64,000 bases of DNA from the NCBI GenBank assembly GCA_964443225.1, contig CAYUCC010000005.1, positions 57,231-121,230 of the forward strand, given 5' to 3'. Under the pieces are notes generated by a model. It searched no databases and was not told where the DNA came from. It worked only from the letters and a program-made list of their open reading frames with translations. The stretch is from SSC4 sp964443225. GTDB lineage: Bacteria > Chloroflexota > Anaerolineae > SSC4 > Amarolineaceae. Every line of letters begins with the position of its first letter. Position 1 is the stretch's first letter. Made by a program: the position numbers and the translations under genes. Below are positions 52,647-62,490 of the stretch, piece after piece.

Positions 52647-54077
52647 TCAGACCGTGCTGGATAACACATTATGTGACTCAATCATGGGCTGACCCGTACA
52701 TGCGACAACTTGCTTCCAAAACATACCGCCCACGGGAATTCGTTTCTGCCCCTGGCACACCAGGTCCAAGGGCACGAGCACATATTCCGTGAGCCACTGC
52801 GAAATCATGAAGCTGGTGTAACCAGCCAAGGCATTATCCACCGCCAAGGCGCCCAACCTGCGGCAATAGATTTGATCGTGCGCATTCGCCGGCACCGCCC
52901 GGATCGAGTGGCGCGGTTCGATGACAATCGTATCGACTGATTCATTGGCCTCATTTCGCAGCCGGGTCTTGAAGCATTGCCGCAACTGATTTGGGAAGTC
53001 TTCTTGCGTAATGGCAACACCACTGAGCCTGGCATGGCAGCGCTCCAGGAGTCTGCCAACGCCTTCTGCCAACACAACAATGGCGTGCGGATTTTGCATG
53101 GGCGATGTCAAGATTCTCTGCAAATAGTTGACGTACTGCTCAAGCGCCGCCTCGGCCTGTATGTTGTCCATTCCCTCGAAAACCTCGGGAATCATAACGA
53201 GGTCGACATGACCACTGGCCAGTGTCGCGTTGGCCGCTACGAACCCGGAATTAGCGCCAAAGAACTGGAGGAGACAAACCCGATGGGTAGCCTTCGCTTC
53301 GTTATGAATCGTATTGACAAAGGAAGCAGCCCGCGCCACGGCTGTGTTGTGTCCGAAGGACTGCCAGACCCAGAGCAAGTCATTGTCCATCGTTTTGGGT
53401 ATCCCAACCACAATTAGCCTTTTTGCGGCCACAGCGATATGATTGGCAGCCCTCATGGAGCCATCGCCCCCAATTATGTATAGGATGTCGTATTCCCACC
53501 GCTCCAGGTTCTCAGCAATTCGACGAGCCATGGCAGGCAGGTCTGATTCCTCATAGCGAACAGCGCACAACTCGCTGCCACCCTTTTCCAGCCATGTCTC
53601 GGTCATGTCGACATCGAGCTTGATTGCGTTGGCCTTGGTGCCAGCCATACCCTTGAAGCTGTCTAGAAATCCCCACAATCCTCCCTTGTTACCAGCAAAC
53701 AGCCCATAGGTGTCAAGATGTCGCTCTGCAATTGCGTGAATGACGGAGTTGAGTCCAGGAGCAAGGCCACCCGTCGTAACCACGGCAGCTTTGACAGGTT
53801 TCCCACGGTAATCGAATGCCAGCCTTGCGCGGGGACCAGCCTCCAGAAATCCTGGCAATGGCTTTCCCGTCGAGATTAGTCGCATGATCACATCCAGATC
53901 GGCAGTGACCACTTTGCGTCGATCAAAAGGACGATACTGGCCCAATACCTCTTCACTGATTGGATTGGGATGGGATCCAAAACCTGGAACGGTACGAACA
54001 TCGGTTGGAAAGTCCTTACTACTTTCCAGATAGTCCAGCAGGATGCTTCGCTCGCTGGTGATGATTGTTGAGACCAT
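52647..54077 (-). CDS. 6-phosphofructokinase-family protein
   Basis: The protein has 476 residues from ATG 54077 (GGGG 5-8 bases upstream). It shows the phosphofructokinase motifs VVTTGGLAPGLNSVI, IIGGDGSMRAA (Gly rather than the Asp of PPi-dependent enzymes), IPKTMDND and a GANSGFVAANATLASG segment. The N-terminal about 80 residues and the ERCHARLSG region differ from standard PfkA, so the phosphoacceptor is unclear. Its position in a protease/radical-SAM operon, not next to glycolytic genes, suggests a special role in sugar or nucleotide-sugar metabolism. Confidence 0.82.
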   Translation of the reverse strand: MVSTIITSERSILLDYLESSKDFPTDVRTVPGFGSHPNPISEEVLGQYRPFDRRKVVTADLDVIMRLISTGKPLPGFLEAGPRARLAFDYRGKPVKAAVVTTGGLAPGLNSVIHAIAERHLDTYGLFAGNKGGLWGFLDSFKGMAGTKANAIKLDVDMTETWLEKGGSELCAVRYEESDLPAMARRIAENLERWEYDILYIIGGDGSMRAANHIAVAAKRLIVVGIPKTMDNDLLWVWQSFGHNTAVARAASFVNTIHNEAKATHRVCLLQFFGANSGFVAANATLASGHVDLVMIPEVFEGMDNIQAEAALEQYVNYLQRILTSPMQNPHAIVVLAEGVGRLLERCHARLSGVAITQEDFPNQLRQCFKTRLRNEANESVDTIVIEPRHSIRAVPANAHDQIYCRRLGALAVDNALAGYTSFMISQWLTEYVLVPLDLVCQGQKRIPVGGMFWKQVVACTGQPMIESHNVLSSTV

Positions 54078-54120
54078 GGCAACCCCAGTTCTTTCTGATG
54101 ACAATCGTGACCTAGTACCG

Positions 54121-55656
54121 TCAGGTAAGTGGCGGACGATTACCAGCGCTCATGAACAACCAATACGCTTTGACCGGCACAAGTTTGGTAATCGCAGTCA
54201 CGTACTTCTGCCACAACTCGACCAAGCGGAGATAGCGGAGCACATCGTCGACCACCGCAAGGCATATCTCGTCGACTGCGGTCGGGGTCTGAGCAATTGC
54301 CCAACGCGAGAGAAGCTCGGTACCATAGTCGGCCCGCCGCCATAGCTCCAACACATCCGAGGCAGCAGCATGCGCCTCCGCCAGAAGGTTTCGTCGAATA
54401 GTCTCAGGCGAGGTTGTCCATCTGGCCGTGTTCAAGTAGTTACCGACTTCTTGAGCAAGCAAACCTGGTGTATTGTAGGGTGTGACAATCAGAACGTGAA
54501 AGATACAGCCACGAAGTAACCTCAGGAGATAGTCGCTCTCCGCGCGCGCGATATCTTTGGTTTGGATGCCATCTGGGTGGCGGAACTGTCGAAAACGAGC
54601 TTGAGATACCTGCTCTAATGCGGTTGACTCAAGATGGCCTACCTGTTCATGCAATCGGCGCTTCAGATGATCGTCAATCCAGACTGTCATCGAGGTGGTG
54701 TTCATAAAGGGCGGGAGTACGCTGATTGCACGCAATGACATGTACAGACCAGCCCCTGAGATGACCTGTGCTGACTTGCGATTCGCGCTTCTGCCATGAC
54801 GTTTCTCGGCAACCATCTCTCGAGCCTGGCTGCTGAGTGGCCAATCGCTAGGTACCTGGGTAGCACCAATCTCACCCAAATCGCGCGTGAAGAATCTCCA
54901 GCGTTCATCAAGTTGCCAGGCACCCGTGGAAGGGTCCTGGTGCGATACCCAATGAACGCGAACAGCGTAATCGTTTGTCGGATCTTCTTCTCGATCTTCC
55001 TGCCCGTAGCCACCGGAAAAGAAATCGAATGCTCGTCCCGCTGCCCATCCTCGAGTGACTGCCTGCAATAATCGGACGACACCGGCATCGTTTACTTCAA
55101 CATCGGCATCGAAACGAAGAATCGGATGGCGCCCCAAAACTGGGTCCGTACCGCGCGCCAACCGCAACATTGCCTCGACGAACTTGGGCGCATCATACGT
55201 GAACTCACCTTCAGGATTGGCAATCTCGGCAATCAAAACTGGATCGATGCGAAATAAACTGTAGAAAAGGCTAGATAGATGAGGCAAACCAATGAATTGG
55301 AAACGCGGCACCGACGTGATATCGAACGCGTCGTCTTCATAACTCAAATCCTGTAGTGCTTGATCCACTGCCAGCTTCAGGCAGTTGCGCGCCCTCTGTT
55401 CGACGTGAAGTTCACGCAAACCGAAATGTACCTCTGCTTCCCCGCTGCTCAAAGCTCTGAGGTGTTTGAGCAGGATGGCGGTGCCCAGATCAACATAGAC
55501 GTAAACCAGACCAATGTATTTGCACTTGAGATACGCCTTGAAATATGGAATGTGTCTATTGATACGCGCCAGTACGGCATCGGCTTTGCCGTATTCCTCC
55601 GCCTCTTCCCACGTGATCGGAATGTGCGTGAAGACAACTGCTTTTGTAGTCTCCAT
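54121..55656 (-). CDS. unrecognised protein, DxD-containing
   Basis: This 511-residue protein does not match a family I know. It has no signal peptide. Residues 178-200 read PILRFDADVEVND, whose DxD motif and surroundings recall nucleotide-sugar-dependent glycosyltransferases of the GT-A fold. The C-terminal about 250 residues are rich in helices (aromatic and Leu-rich), with LVIVTPYNTPGLLAQE. It lies between the phosphofructokinase-like gene and the GH-type lipoprotein gene, which would fit a glycan role, but this is inference. Confidence 0.6.
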   Translation of the reverse strand: METTKAVVFTHIPITWEEAEEYGKADAVLARINRHIPYFKAYLKCKYIGLVYVYVDLGTAILLKHLRALSSGEAEVHFGLRELHVEQRARNCLKLAVDQALQDLSYEDDAFDITSVPRFQFIGLPHLSSLFYSLFRIDPVLIAEIANPEGEFTYDAPKFVEAMLRLARGTDPVLGRHPILRFDADVEVNDAGVVRLLQAVTRGWAAGRAFDFFSGGYGQEDREEDPTNDYAVRVHWVSHQDPSTGAWQLDERWRFFTRDLGEIGATQVPSDWPLSSQAREMVAEKRHGRSANRKSAQVISGAGLYMSLRAISVLPPFMNTTSMTVWIDDHLKRRLHEQVGHLESTALEQVSQARFRQFRHPDGIQTKDIARAESDYLLRLLRGCIFHVLIVTPYNTPGLLAQEVGNYLNTARWTTSPETIRRNLLAEAHAAASDVLELWRRADYGTELLSRWAIAQTPTAVDEICLAVVDDVLRYLRLVELWQKYVTAITKLVPVKAYWLFMSAGNRPPLT

Positions 55657-55735
55657 CGTTGGATGATCTCCTTCCTTGACGATCTAGTTTCACGAGCGCT
55701 CTCGCGCCACGAGAATGACTTGCGTTGCCTGGCGG

Positions 55736-57943
55736 TTAGTTACAGGCATCACGAACTGCCTCTTTTGGCAATCGATCGCTCCTAAACAAACCCCAGTATG
55801 GTTCGACCGGCGCCCAATCCTTCCATGTCTGGTCGAAGGCCTCGAAATACACAAAATCAACGGGTTTCTCCTGAAGCATACGATAATACTCAGCCTGGCG
55901 CGCTTCATTCACCCCTGCTTCGCCGGCCGTGGGCAAACCAACCTCTTTGAAGATAACTGTGCGTTTACCGGATCGGGCCTGGATGTCGACAAATCGCTCG
56001 GCCGTCCATTGGGCTGCCTCATCCGGCTGGCGCAGACCAGCCCAATAGGGGTGAACATTTGGGAACACCCAGTCACCCATAGCCATAAGAACCGGGTCAT
56101 CGTAGTCCTCACCCTGCTCAGAGGTGGTAACCGGTTTGCCGGTCAGGCGGCGCAGGTAATCCATGACACCATAGAGCGCTCGATCGTCATAGCGCATGTC
56201 GCGGCCCTCGTTGCCGACCACAAACCCGACGACCAAATCGCTCTGGCCGGCCGTCACGGCCGCTGAAATCTCGGCCATGCTTCTCAGGTCCCAGATTCCC
56301 ATAATCATGGCTTTGAAACCAAGTTCGGGCGCCAGTCGATAGACGCGCTCCTCCGCACCATAGGTCACCAAACCGTCAAACCCGGCGGCGCGTAAAGTTT
56401 GCAGGTCGTCGCGCAGGCTCTGGTCGTCGGGCACGATGCCTCTGTCTGGATCCTGGTTCGTAGGCGCAAACGCCACCCAACACAGATTTCGCAGCGCCTT
56501 TTCCAGTTTACTGGTATCGACGAGAAAAGGACGTTGGATTCTGGGGTACTGATAACTCTGCAACAGCCTGATTCTGGTACTTTCTGGAGTCTGCCAATCG
56601 TTTTTCAGCAGGCTACCGCCGCGCCTAACATCAGGATTGAGTGCCCAGTAAGCATAGTGGAAACGATTGGCGCTCAAATAGTTGATCAGAGTGCGCTGCC
56701 AGATTCCGTTCAGATCGGTGCCAACAGAACGATCGCCAAAAGCGCCAACCAGCACCGGTGCGATACCCAGGCGATTGATATATCCCCACATCGCGTCCCA
56801 CTCCGCGACCATGGCTTGCAGATCGCCGCGCCCATCAACCCAGGTCTGCCCCTCGTCTCCCAGGCCAAAATCGTGTGGGCTGTAAACTACGCGCCCAGGA
56901 ATATTCAAGCGAACCGGGTGATCCCGGACACCTTGCAGGTTGCCCCCCGGCCAATAGGACTTTTCACTGTAGTTCTCCACGCCTTCGACAAGAATGAGCA
57001 GGTTCGGATTGACCGCAAGGATGGCATTACCCGCGCGTTCGGCCGCCAGCTGCCAGTCGGTGGCTGCGTCACCACAGCCCCAACAAGCAGGACTGCTGGG
57101 CTCGTCGTACAGGTCGACACCGATCACTGTGTCGTTGCCCAGGTAGCGTCGGGCCAGCAGCTGCCAATCGGCGAGCCAACGCCGCTCGGGGTAGCCATAG
57201 CTGTACCAGAGTGTCGATAGACCTTCGTCCATCGAACCCGTGTGAGCAAGGATGACCTTCAGATTACGAGCACCCGCCCCCTCGATGATACGATCCATGA
57301 TTTGTATGCTGCTGAGACCCATCAGATCCGGGTTGTAGGTGAAGTCGATACCGTTGGGTAAGAGCGCGGCATCGAAAAGTCGTCTGGAAAATGGCAGGCG
57401 GATCGTATTGAAGCCAAGGGCAGCTATCTGGTCAAGCAGGTCACACCAGCGGCGCTGGTTGAGACCATGCGGGCTCAGTGTGGCGGTCTCGAAGCCGGAC
57501 CAGTTGACTCCGGTGATGCGTACGTCTCGGCCGGAGGCATCCAGAATGCGACTGCCGGCCGTGGTCAGATAACTCGGTGGCGTTTCGCTGTCCGGCGATG
57601 GCACCGTGCAAGGCGTAGTACCGGCGGTGGGTGGGTGGGGGTCGGACCCGGTCGCCAGGCGCGGACCAGGGACCACGGTCGAACCTGCATCCGTCGAAGG
57701 GTGTGTTGCAGTCACACTTCGAGTGGCTGGCGCGTTCGTGGGCAGTAGTGTAAGCGGAGCCTGGTTCGTGGCCCCGGGGCTGGAGGTGATGGGGGGCAGG
57801 TTGGTACAACCGTGCCCCCCGATCGACACGAGCAGGATTACTGCAGTAAGGCGCAAACGCTGGTCAAAATACAGTTTCTGTCCAAGTAACCCGGCAAGCG
57901 CTTGCGTGACCACTCCTGTCCATAACAGTCGAACGAAACCCAT
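55736..57943 (-). CDS. lipoprotein with degenerate GH5-like and GH17-like domains
   Basis: This 735-residue protein has a hydrophobic N-terminus ending at a probable lipobox (Cys 46, IGGHGC) and a Pro/Thr-rich linker (50-125). Residues 128-470 resemble GH5: LDASGRDVRITGVNWSGFE, LGFNTIRLPFS, but the NEP site reads DLYDEP (D280, E281), and the GEFG nucleophile site reads GAFG, with Ala at 401. Residues about 485-735 look like a GH17-type domain with GNEGRD (E579) and FKEVGLP (E667) intact. So the first domain is probably non-catalytic, the second possibly active. Surface attachment is inferred from the lipobox. Confidence 0.75.
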   Translation of the reverse strand: MGFVRLLWTGVVTQALAGLLGQKLYFDQRLRLTAVILLVSIGGHGCTNLPPITSSPGATNQAPLTLLPTNAPATRSVTATHPSTDAGSTVVPGPRLATGSDPHPPTAGTTPCTVPSPDSETPPSYLTTAGSRILDASGRDVRITGVNWSGFETATLSPHGLNQRRWCDLLDQIAALGFNTIRLPFSRRLFDAALLPNGIDFTYNPDLMGLSSIQIMDRIIEGAGARNLKVILAHTGSMDEGLSTLWYSYGYPERRWLADWQLLARRYLGNDTVIGVDLYDEPSSPACWGCGDAATDWQLAAERAGNAILAVNPNLLILVEGVENYSEKSYWPGGNLQGVRDHPVRLNIPGRVVYSPHDFGLGDEGQTWVDGRGDLQAMVAEWDAMWGYINRLGIAPVLVGAFGDRSVGTDLNGIWQRTLINYLSANRFHYAYWALNPDVRRGGSLLKNDWQTPESTRIRLLQSYQYPRIQRPFLVDTSKLEKALRNLCWVAFAPTNQDPDRGIVPDDQSLRDDLQTLRAAGFDGLVTYGAEERVYRLAPELGFKAMIMGIWDLRSMAEISAAVTAGQSDLVVGFVVGNEGRDMRYDDRALYGVMDYLRRLTGKPVTTSEQGEDYDDPVLMAMGDWVFPNVHPYWAGLRQPDEAAQWTAERFVDIQARSGKRTVIFKEVGLPTAGEAGVNEARQAEYYRMLQEKPVDFVYFEAFDQTWKDWAPVEPYWGLFRSDRLPKEAVRDACN

Positions 57944-57952
57944 GGGCTACTC

Positions 57953-58921
57953 TCACTGGCGCACGATTCCGGTGATCTGGCCGACAATCTGGGCATCGGC
58001 TGGCAACGATGGCATACCATCCCAGGGCGGGTTCATCGTAGAAGCGTTGTTAAGGTAGTCCTTGAATGCCTGCGCGCCCGCCTCGTCCACCAGGACAGCC
58101 AGAATGTCAACCTTGAGGCCGGCGTAGGACGGGCTTGGGCCACCGACATAGCATGCATTGCGCCAATCACCCTGGCTGCTGATGGCTGCTGGCCCATTCT
58201 GCGGATGATATTTCAAATTATCGTACGGATAGACGATGAGCCATAGCTGTCGGTCCGGCGGCATGTTTGTGATGGTTCCAGTGCATAGGGATTGAGGGGG
58301 TACTTGTGCGCCGTCGGCGCTTGGAGAGGTGAATACTGCTAGAGGTCCGTCAGGAGCGGGGGTCACCGTTATTGGCTCCACGGTTGGCCCATCCGTTGCC
58401 TTCTCTTCTGTTGACGGCATCTCCGTGGGCTGCATGACGGTGATGAAAATTATGTCCGTAAACGGCTCTCCCGGAAATGCCATCTTGTCTCCTTTGATTT
58501 CTACCTCAATTTTGTATAGCCCTGGGGCGTTGGGTGCCTTGTACGTAATGCCGGAAGTACCCTGGCCTTCAGTGATCTCTCCCTGCCCGCTGGGTACTTT
58601 CCACTGGAAATTCAGATCACTGGGATTGACACCACCAGACACGTTGATATAGAGTCCTATCGGCTTTCCAGGTTCAACGGCCGGTAGATCTGGGCTTACT
58701 TCAATATCTCCGATTGTCGGCGCAGGAATGGGTGTATTAGCCGATTCAACTCGTGTCGATGTGGGCACTGGTGTCATCGGAATTGGTGGGGGTGTGGCTG
58801 TTGGGGCAATGGCTGCGACCTCCGTCGGAGTTGGTGCTGTGCTGTTGCAGCTTGTCAGTGCGATCGAGACTGCAACGAAAACGGTAACCGCAATAGAACG
58901 CGACAGGATGTTTTTGAACAT
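57953..58921 (-). CDS. lipoprotein, unknown function
   Basis: This 322-residue protein has a signal peptide ending at the lipobox ALTSC (Cys 25), a Pro/Thr-rich linker (28-68), a domain of about 70-165 resembling an Ig-like fold (PGKPIGLYINVSGGVNPSDLNFQWKVPSG, ITYKAPNAPGLYKIEVEIKG), and a second domain (190-322) of unknown type (LWLIVYPYDNLKYHPQNGP). It starts 31 bases before the GH-type lipoprotein gene downstream. The QWKVPSG-type fold is also seen at the C-terminus of the TPR/TM protein upstream (SYQWTSNSP), so the two may share a sensor or binding domain. Confidence 0.75.
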   Translation of the reverse strand: MFKNILSRSIAVTVFVAVSIALTSCNSTAPTPTEVAAIAPTATPPPIPMTPVPTSTRVESANTPIPAPTIGDIEVSPDLPAVEPGKPIGLYINVSGGVNPSDLNFQWKVPSGQGEITEGQGTSGITYKAPNAPGLYKIEVEIKGDKMAFPGEPFTDIIFITVMQPTEMPSTEEKATDGPTVEPITVTPAPDGPLAVFTSPSADGAQVPPQSLCTGTITNMPPDRQLWLIVYPYDNLKYHPQNGPAAISSQGDWRNACYVGGPSPSYAGLKVDILAVLVDEAGAQAFKDYLNNASTMNPPWDGMPSLPADAQIVGQITGIVRQ

Positions 58922-58972
58922 GGTGATTCTCCTTGTCCAGATTTGCTTTGTGACTCAACACCCAACTCGGTG

Positions 58973-61162
58973 TTATTCAACGGCCATAACATTGATATAT
59001 TGAAGTGCCCACGCCTCCGGACCGACTGTAACGATAACGAAGTGGGATTGGGGGGGGACCTCATAGCGCATGGAATTCTGCCATGTTATGAATGAATCTT
59101 CCACGGCCGGAGAATTGGAAGTCCATTGATAACTCAACTGATCGATTGGCAAGGACTGGCCGTTCTCATTCAACAAGAACAACGATATCTGAAGGAAAGT
59201 ACCCGCCTTTACTTGGTAGCTGAGCCGTGTCTCTGTCGTGACCTCGAAATGCTCGCCGTTGATCACGAGCACCGCCTTTGACATCGTCATCTCGCTCAAA
59301 GCCGGAGTTGGCGGGAAAGTAAGAGCCTTTACGGTCGCCTTCAAAAGTGTGTCCGTGGATGTCAGGTTACTTGTCCGCAAGAGCAGATAGCTGGCAGCCA
59401 ATACAGCAACCAATGTTATTCCGACAACGCTGAGCCGCAAGTACCTTCCGGTTTTTTCCAGCCTAGCTAACTGATCTGCCAGACTGGTGATATCGTTGGA
59501 TAGATGATCAGAGGTTGACTCAACGCTTTTCAGCCGGACTATACTCTGCTCAAATTGATCTGAGATATTAGTGATCCGGTCAGCCAATGCCGACTCACTG
59601 TTCTTTAATCGGTTATTTGTCGCTGCGTTCTTCCTTAACCATTGTGCGTTACTGCTCAAGACAGGATAGGTCAAGGCCCAACCGGTTCTTTTGTCTTCCA
59701 AAATGTGGCTAAAGATTTCCTTGAGCAGTTCGTCATATTTGTCTGGGTCTACATCCACCAGGCAGTCTTGCATGTCTGCAAGCTCGTTGATCTTCTTGAT
59801 TTGATCCTTGATCGACTCAGGCAGGGAGTCCACTGGGTGACGGATTGGCACGAGAGATCCTGAGTCCTCGAGCGCCATGAACGTCTTGCACGCTGCGAGC
59901 GCCGTCGTCAGAAACTGGGGGTGTGTCTGAGTCTTTGAGATTGCCTCAAGCCTACGAGAAGCTTCCTGAAATTGTGATACCGCGTTATCCCAGTCCTTAT
60001 GTTTTAGATGTTCTTGACCTTCTGCGTACGCTTCCACCACACCTTCCACTCGCATATTACTCGCCTGGTCAAACGATTCATCGACATTGCCTTTGTCCAA
60101 GAAAATGACTACCGAAGCAAGAGCGCACAATTCATGAACCATCTGTGGTATTGGAGGATGAACCTCCTCTGGTTGACCTGAATTGTGGATTCTGAAGGTC
60201 ATGTTTTCAAACAACTTCTTGACGCTGATGAATGAATCCCTGGCTTCGCTCCAATTGCCTTCACTCAAATGGCTCTTCCCAAGGCGATATTCTATGAGGG
60301 CTTTCTTCAGCGGGCCCCACATCTGCAAGCCCAACGTGGTGTCGAGGCTCGCATCCCAATCCACCTGCTCCAGCGCAGCGGCCATGGTCTGCAATGCCAG
60401 AAAAAGTGTGGACGCCTCAATGCTCAACTCACTGTGGAGATCCATGGCTTGTGAAAATGCCGTCGATGCGTTTGTCCACTTTGATTCTGACAGCTGCCTT
60501 ACACCTTCATTGATCTGCCTCAATGCGTCTTCCAGATTAGTCCACCCTGTGGCTTCAGTCAGTGCATCTGCAAGATTCCGCTCACAAATAGCATGCGCTA
60601 CCTGGCGCAAGGCTTGAGTTCGGGAGACAAGCATCACCTCGCTAAAGAGCGGAAGCTTAGGAAGGCCTGAGGTTGATTGGTCATTGGTGAGCACTAGAAT
60701 TATGTGACTATTACTGGCGGCACCCTGGCTGAGTTTCAACAGGGTTTGGCAGTCTTGCTCAGTGACATCAAACTTAGGATCGCTCATCTCAGCAATCAAG
60801 ATGGCCTCACCCTTAGTGAGCTTGCTCCGAAGCTCCGATGCGTACCCTTCTGGCACATCGGACAGGGTTAGATCTGCACTCAGCCTCTGGGCAAGATCGC
60901 CGCCATGTCGACTCAATTGATCAAGGCTAAAGACTACGGGTAGTTCTGGGAGGTCGGGAAGAGCCAGAGCCCATTGCACAACGGTGGCCACCGCTGCGTG
61001 TACATTTGGACATCGAACAATCAGTCTCGCGCGCGACTGCGAACGTTGTGCAATTACGGCTGATAGCCTGAATCTGTCCGGATGGGTGCTATTCCGGTAT
61101 TGCATTGATATGAAATTCTCAAGCGTAAGGTTCTTAAGCGAATTCTGTAAGTATGTCGTCAT
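58973..61162 (-). CDS. TPR-like, coiled-coil, single-TM partner protein of CHAT
   Basis: The protein has 729 residues from ATG 61162, overlapping the CHAT gene by 29 bases; the frame extends to 61234. The N-terminal half (1-200) is a possible degenerate nucleotide-binding-like region (no Walker A seen), with a helical, TPR-like part at about 210-420 (WTNASTAFSQAMDLHSEL, GNWSEARDSFISVKKLF, KDWDNAVSQFQEASRRL). A coiled coil (about 500-570) leads to a single membrane helix (about 574-595). The final about 130 residues would be outside and are Ig-like (SYQWTSNSPAVEDSF). It could sense an outside signal and pass it to the CHAT protease. Confidence 0.7.
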   Translation of the reverse strand: MTTYLQNSLKNLTLENFISMQYRNSTHPDRFRLSAVIAQRSQSRARLIVRCPNVHAAVATVVQWALALPDLPELPVVFSLDQLSRHGGDLAQRLSADLTLSDVPEGYASELRSKLTKGEAILIAEMSDPKFDVTEQDCQTLLKLSQGAASNSHIILVLTNDQSTSGLPKLPLFSEVMLVSRTQALRQVAHAICERNLADALTEATGWTNLEDALRQINEGVRQLSESKWTNASTAFSQAMDLHSELSIEASTLFLALQTMAAALEQVDWDASLDTTLGLQMWGPLKKALIEYRLGKSHLSEGNWSEARDSFISVKKLFENMTFRIHNSGQPEEVHPPIPQMVHELCALASVVIFLDKGNVDESFDQASNMRVEGVVEAYAEGQEHLKHKDWDNAVSQFQEASRRLEAISKTQTHPQFLTTALAACKTFMALEDSGSLVPIRHPVDSLPESIKDQIKKINELADMQDCLVDVDPDKYDELLKEIFSHILEDKRTGWALTYPVLSSNAQWLRKNAATNNRLKNSESALADRITNISDQFEQSIVRLKSVESTSDHLSNDITSLADQLARLEKTGRYLRLSVVGITLVAVLAASYLLLRTSNLTSTDTLLKATVKALTFPPTPALSEMTMSKAVLVINGEHFEVTTETRLSYQVKAGTFLQISLFLLNENGQSLPIDQLSYQWTSNSPAVEDSFITWQNSMRYEVPPQSHFVIVTVGPEAWALQYINVMAVE

Positions 61163-62339
61163 AGCTATACAATCTTTCCAAGAAGCGGACATAGTTCTTT
61201 TGTTGGATGGCCTCTTGCTTTGCCAGTAATTCACCGCCAGTCAAACCGCGCGCATGCATGATGAGAACTGCATTGCCCCAATCTGGCCGTTTCTTTGTAT
61301 TCTGCAACACAACCTTGCGCGCCTCTCTGATGCAATCCTCAATCGGTGTACGATTCGCCACCCCCCGCCAAAAGGCATCACTCCAGAACAGAGCGTCTGT
61401 GTCCGGTTGTTTGAATTGATTCGCAATCACTGCGATTCCCGAACTAGCGAGATCGTGCGCGGCTCGGCCAGGTGTTAATTCACACGCATTCAAGATGACC
61501 AGTCGCGTGTCGGTGCCGTCTAGCGCTGTCGCCAACGCCGAAATTGGCATGTATGCAGCTTTGCCCCTGCCATCATCAAGCACTAAATTTGCTGGCTGAT
61601 CTGGATCATGGGCATGGGCGTGTCCCAAGAAGACTATGACGTGGTACCCTGTAGCACCTCCGTCATCGAAGCGGTTCCTACATAAATCCTGCAGAAGTGA
61701 TGGTGAAGGATCTGAACACATTTTCAAAGAAACGGCGTTTCCGAGTCTTTGGAGATTCTGTTGGATACTTTCCAATTCGTTCCTCAGATTCGGCAGTTTC
61801 GGAAGGAGCGGATGTTCGGGATTGGATACAACAACCAGAACACGTAAGATGTCCGATGGTGCTAGATCCAATTCAATGGGTTTCAGATCAGTCAAACGCA
61901 CAATAGCAATATCTGGACCAAGAGCAAGGAATGCGTTGTCACGGACTAGGAACTCAAACGGAAAGAGTGCCAGTTCCTCTGGCTCAATAAATAAGCGTAA
62001 CCTTACACCAAAACCCCATGCTTTGGCTCGTTCGAGGCTCTGGTCGAATAGTTCCTCAATACGCGGAGGAAGCACAAGATTATGCAACTCTCGGCCAAGT
62101 TCGAACAAGTGGTCGTCGGGAAATTCGCCACGCGTCCCCATTGCATGCTTCACTCTGCCAAGGAGGTCATTAACCTTGGCTATGTCCACTTTTGTTGGAA
62201 CATCATCCCCAATCCCTTCGTTACTGTCGCTGGATCGGAGCATCGTGGCGGTGGAATCCACCGGGCGCACATAATATGAGTCTGTGCCATCAGGATTGCG
62301 AGACGAATGGAGATATAAGGTGAAGTCCAGATATTTCAT
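61134..62339 (-). CDS. CHAT-domain caspase-like protease
   Basis: The 401-residue protein belongs to the CHAT (caspase HetF associated with TPRs) family. The catalytic dyad is visible: His in VFLGHAHAHD (H240) and Cys in LVILNACELTP (C286). The N-terminal about 160 residues are a helical/beta region of CHAT-associated type (ALFPFEFLVRD). There is no signal peptide, so it acts in the cytoplasm, presumably with the overlapping membrane protein. CHAT proteases in bacteria act in signalling and in immune systems that activate by cleavage of a target; the target here is not identified. Confidence 0.85.
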   Translation of the reverse strand: MKYLDFTLYLHSSRNPDGTDSYYVRPVDSTATMLRSSDSNEGIGDDVPTKVDIAKVNDLLGRVKHAMGTRGEFPDDHLFELGRELHNLVLPPRIEELFDQSLERAKAWGFGVRLRLFIEPEELALFPFEFLVRDNAFLALGPDIAIVRLTDLKPIELDLAPSDILRVLVVVSNPEHPLLPKLPNLRNELESIQQNLQRLGNAVSLKMCSDPSPSLLQDLCRNRFDDGGATGYHVIVFLGHAHAHDPDQPANLVLDDGRGKAAYMPISALATALDGTDTRLVILNACELTPGRAAHDLASSGIAVIANQFKQPDTDALFWSDAFWRGVANRTPIEDCIREARKVVLQNTKKRPDWGNAVLIMHARGLTGGELLAKQEAIQQKNYVRFLERLYSYDDILTEFA

Positions 62340-62490
62340 TTCGGCACCTGAAGCGAAAAAATACAGCCAACGGCAGCAGAATCGATCAATCGATCCTCAT
62401 GTATCCGCTATCGACAGGGCCAGCGGACACCAGTACTCCTGGACAAACCAGTACCTGATCCAAGGCAGCAGGACGACACTTGAATCAGGT

